Assembly: GCA_963792855.1 (NCBI GenBank)
Contig: CAWBXZ010000008.1
Span: 1 to 64,000 of the forward strand
Reading direction: 5' to 3'
DNA from: SG8-40 sp963792855
GTDB lineage: Bacteria > Pseudomonadota > Gammaproteobacteria > Burkholderiales > Eutrophovitaceae
Length of the DNA stretch: 64,000 bases
In this document: positions 63,152 through 64,000 of the stretch, piece after piece
Layout: every line of letters begins with the position of its first letter
Position numbering within the stretch: position 1 is the first letter of the stretch
Translations under genes and position numbers: made by a program
Notes under the pieces: generated by a model
What the model was told of the DNA's origin: nothing
The model's input: only the letters and a program-made list of their open reading frames with translations
Database searches by the model: none

Positions 63152-64000
63152 TCAGAGGGCTTCACCCTCGCGCTTTAGCAGCGTTCCCCCGAAACGATCC
63201 ACACGGCGGTACTCGCCCCTTACTCTGAGCTCGACAGACACTGCTTTCGCGCTGTCGTTCTTCCAGTACCAGCCGTGCGTTCCGGCAAAACCTGCCTTGT
63301 GCGATCCACTCGACCGACTGTCCGTGCCTTTTTCGAAGGTTTCGAAGTAGCCGGTGGTGTCACCCGTCAGCTCGCCATGGAAATCAAAGTAAAGCTCGGA
63401 TCCGTCCGTGCTCCAGAGAAAATCGAACGTCTGCCCTTCCTTCAGCAACAGCTTGTATTCCTTCTCGCCTCGCGCAGGGATAACGACCGAAATCGTCTCT
63501 GCCCAGGGCTCTGAAGAGGACAGGGCGGCTGTGGCCTCGGGAGCCGAGACCACGGACGCAACATTGGGAGCGAATTCCTCCGGGTTGCTGGTGTGCTGAT
63601 AGCCATGCATCTGCATCAGGAACAGCAAACCACCCGCGAGAATCAGCACATAGTTGGCAACGACACTGACCGGCCTGAACGAAGGACGTTTGCGCCACAC
63701 AGCCATACCAACGAGCATCAAGCTCAACGCCGCGATCTGTCCAAGCTCAACGCCGACATTGAACGAAATGATGTTGAGGAGCAGGTTGTCCGGATTCAGC
63801 GGGAGTTGCTGCAACCGCGTCGAGAGTCCGAAGCCGTGGATCAACCCCAACGCGACAATCATGAACATCATGTTGGGTGATGGCAGGCTGAGATACTTGC
63901 GGAAGCCATCGACATTGGCAAACAGCGATGTAACACACGCTCAGGCCGATTACCGCATCGATCAGAAAGTAGTTCATCTGGATCGCGATTGAACGTCGCG
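63152..64000 (-). CDS. HupE/UreJ-family membrane protein fused to C-terminal soluble domain, partial, one frameshift
   Basis: Enters from the right edge. The visible part starts AIQMNYFLIDAVIGLSVCYI, then one base is off near 63925, and the line resumes as FANVDGFRKYLSLPSPNMMF, IHGFGLSTRLQQLPL and FNVGVELGQIAALSLML, which is HupE/UreJ_2. After the last helix (VLILAGGLLFLMQMHGYQHT) a linker leads to a beta-rich domain (EYKLLLKEGQTFDFLWSTDG, GFAGTHGWYWKNDSAKAVSV, GEYRRVDRFGG). It resembles the separate transmembrane anchor proteins found next to HupE genes, here joined in one chain. HupE proteins are linked to nickel/cobalt uptake, but this subgroup is uncharacterised. Ends at TGA 63152-63154. 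Confidence 0.7.

Overview
The window is a GC-rich stretch (about 60 % by eye) of a heterotrophic Pseudomonadota chromosome. A gamma- or betaproteobacterium is most likely. The evidence is SoxYZ, HvfX-type DoxX, BufA2-type bufferin, NosR/ApbE, TRAP and CaiB/BaiF genes, plus small families typical of those classes (DUF2788, DUF3185, DUF4124, DUF2914, DUF1924). No rRNA, complete tRNA, replication origin, CRISPR array or prophage was seen.

Layout. 1-3.8 kb is an accessory patch with lower GC: the end of a DUF262 protein, a HEPN protein, an intact-looking IS4-family element with perfect 34-bp terminal inverted repeats, and a RelE-type toxin whose antitoxin frame carries an early in-frame stop. 3.8-8.4 kb (minus strand) encodes a fused biotin-dependent acyl-CoA carboxylase and a CaiB/BaiF CoA-transferase. 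8.6-12.1 kb holds an MsbA-like exporter, an NHL-repeat protein and a PilZ protein. 12.5-16 kb is a run of an iron-sulfur/molybdenum hydroxylase followed by SoxY and SoxZ. 16-22 kb holds small envelope genes (SOUL, DUF4124, DUF2189, esterase, DUF2914, HvfX-like DoxX, DUF3185, GlsB). 22-27 kb (minus) is a LivHMGF-type ABC importer with fused permease and ATPase. 27-31 kb holds MOSC, DUF502, macro-domain, DUF2788 and DUF2189 genes and a MITE-like repeat. 31.5-33.5 kb is a NarL-type two-component pair. 34-40 kb is a TakP-like TRAP transporter followed by a second Mo-hydroxylase. 40-43 kb holds an amidase and a threonine-aldolase-like enzyme. 43-47.4 kb (minus) is an acyl-CoA degradation operon. 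47.7-49.6 kb holds a YihU-like dehydrogenase and a quinone oxidoreductase. 50 kb has an orphan BufA2-like metallophore.

50.5-62.2 kb is bounded by two tRNA 3'-end-like fragments in the same orientation, each beside a terminator hairpin. It holds two near-identical DUF1924 dihaem cytochromes, a FGGY kinase with an HpcH/HpaI aldolase, and an ApbE-NosR pair. After the second fragment comes a minus-strand operon of a four-helix membrane protein, a DUF6488 protein and a HupE/UreJ protein fused to a soluble domain; it runs off the window.

A caution for use: nine or more well-conserved genes are interrupted by a single inserted or missing base with the frame resuming at once. This pattern looks like uncorrected long-read assembly error rather than mass gene decay. 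Those genes are given here as whole loci with the likely site of the shift.
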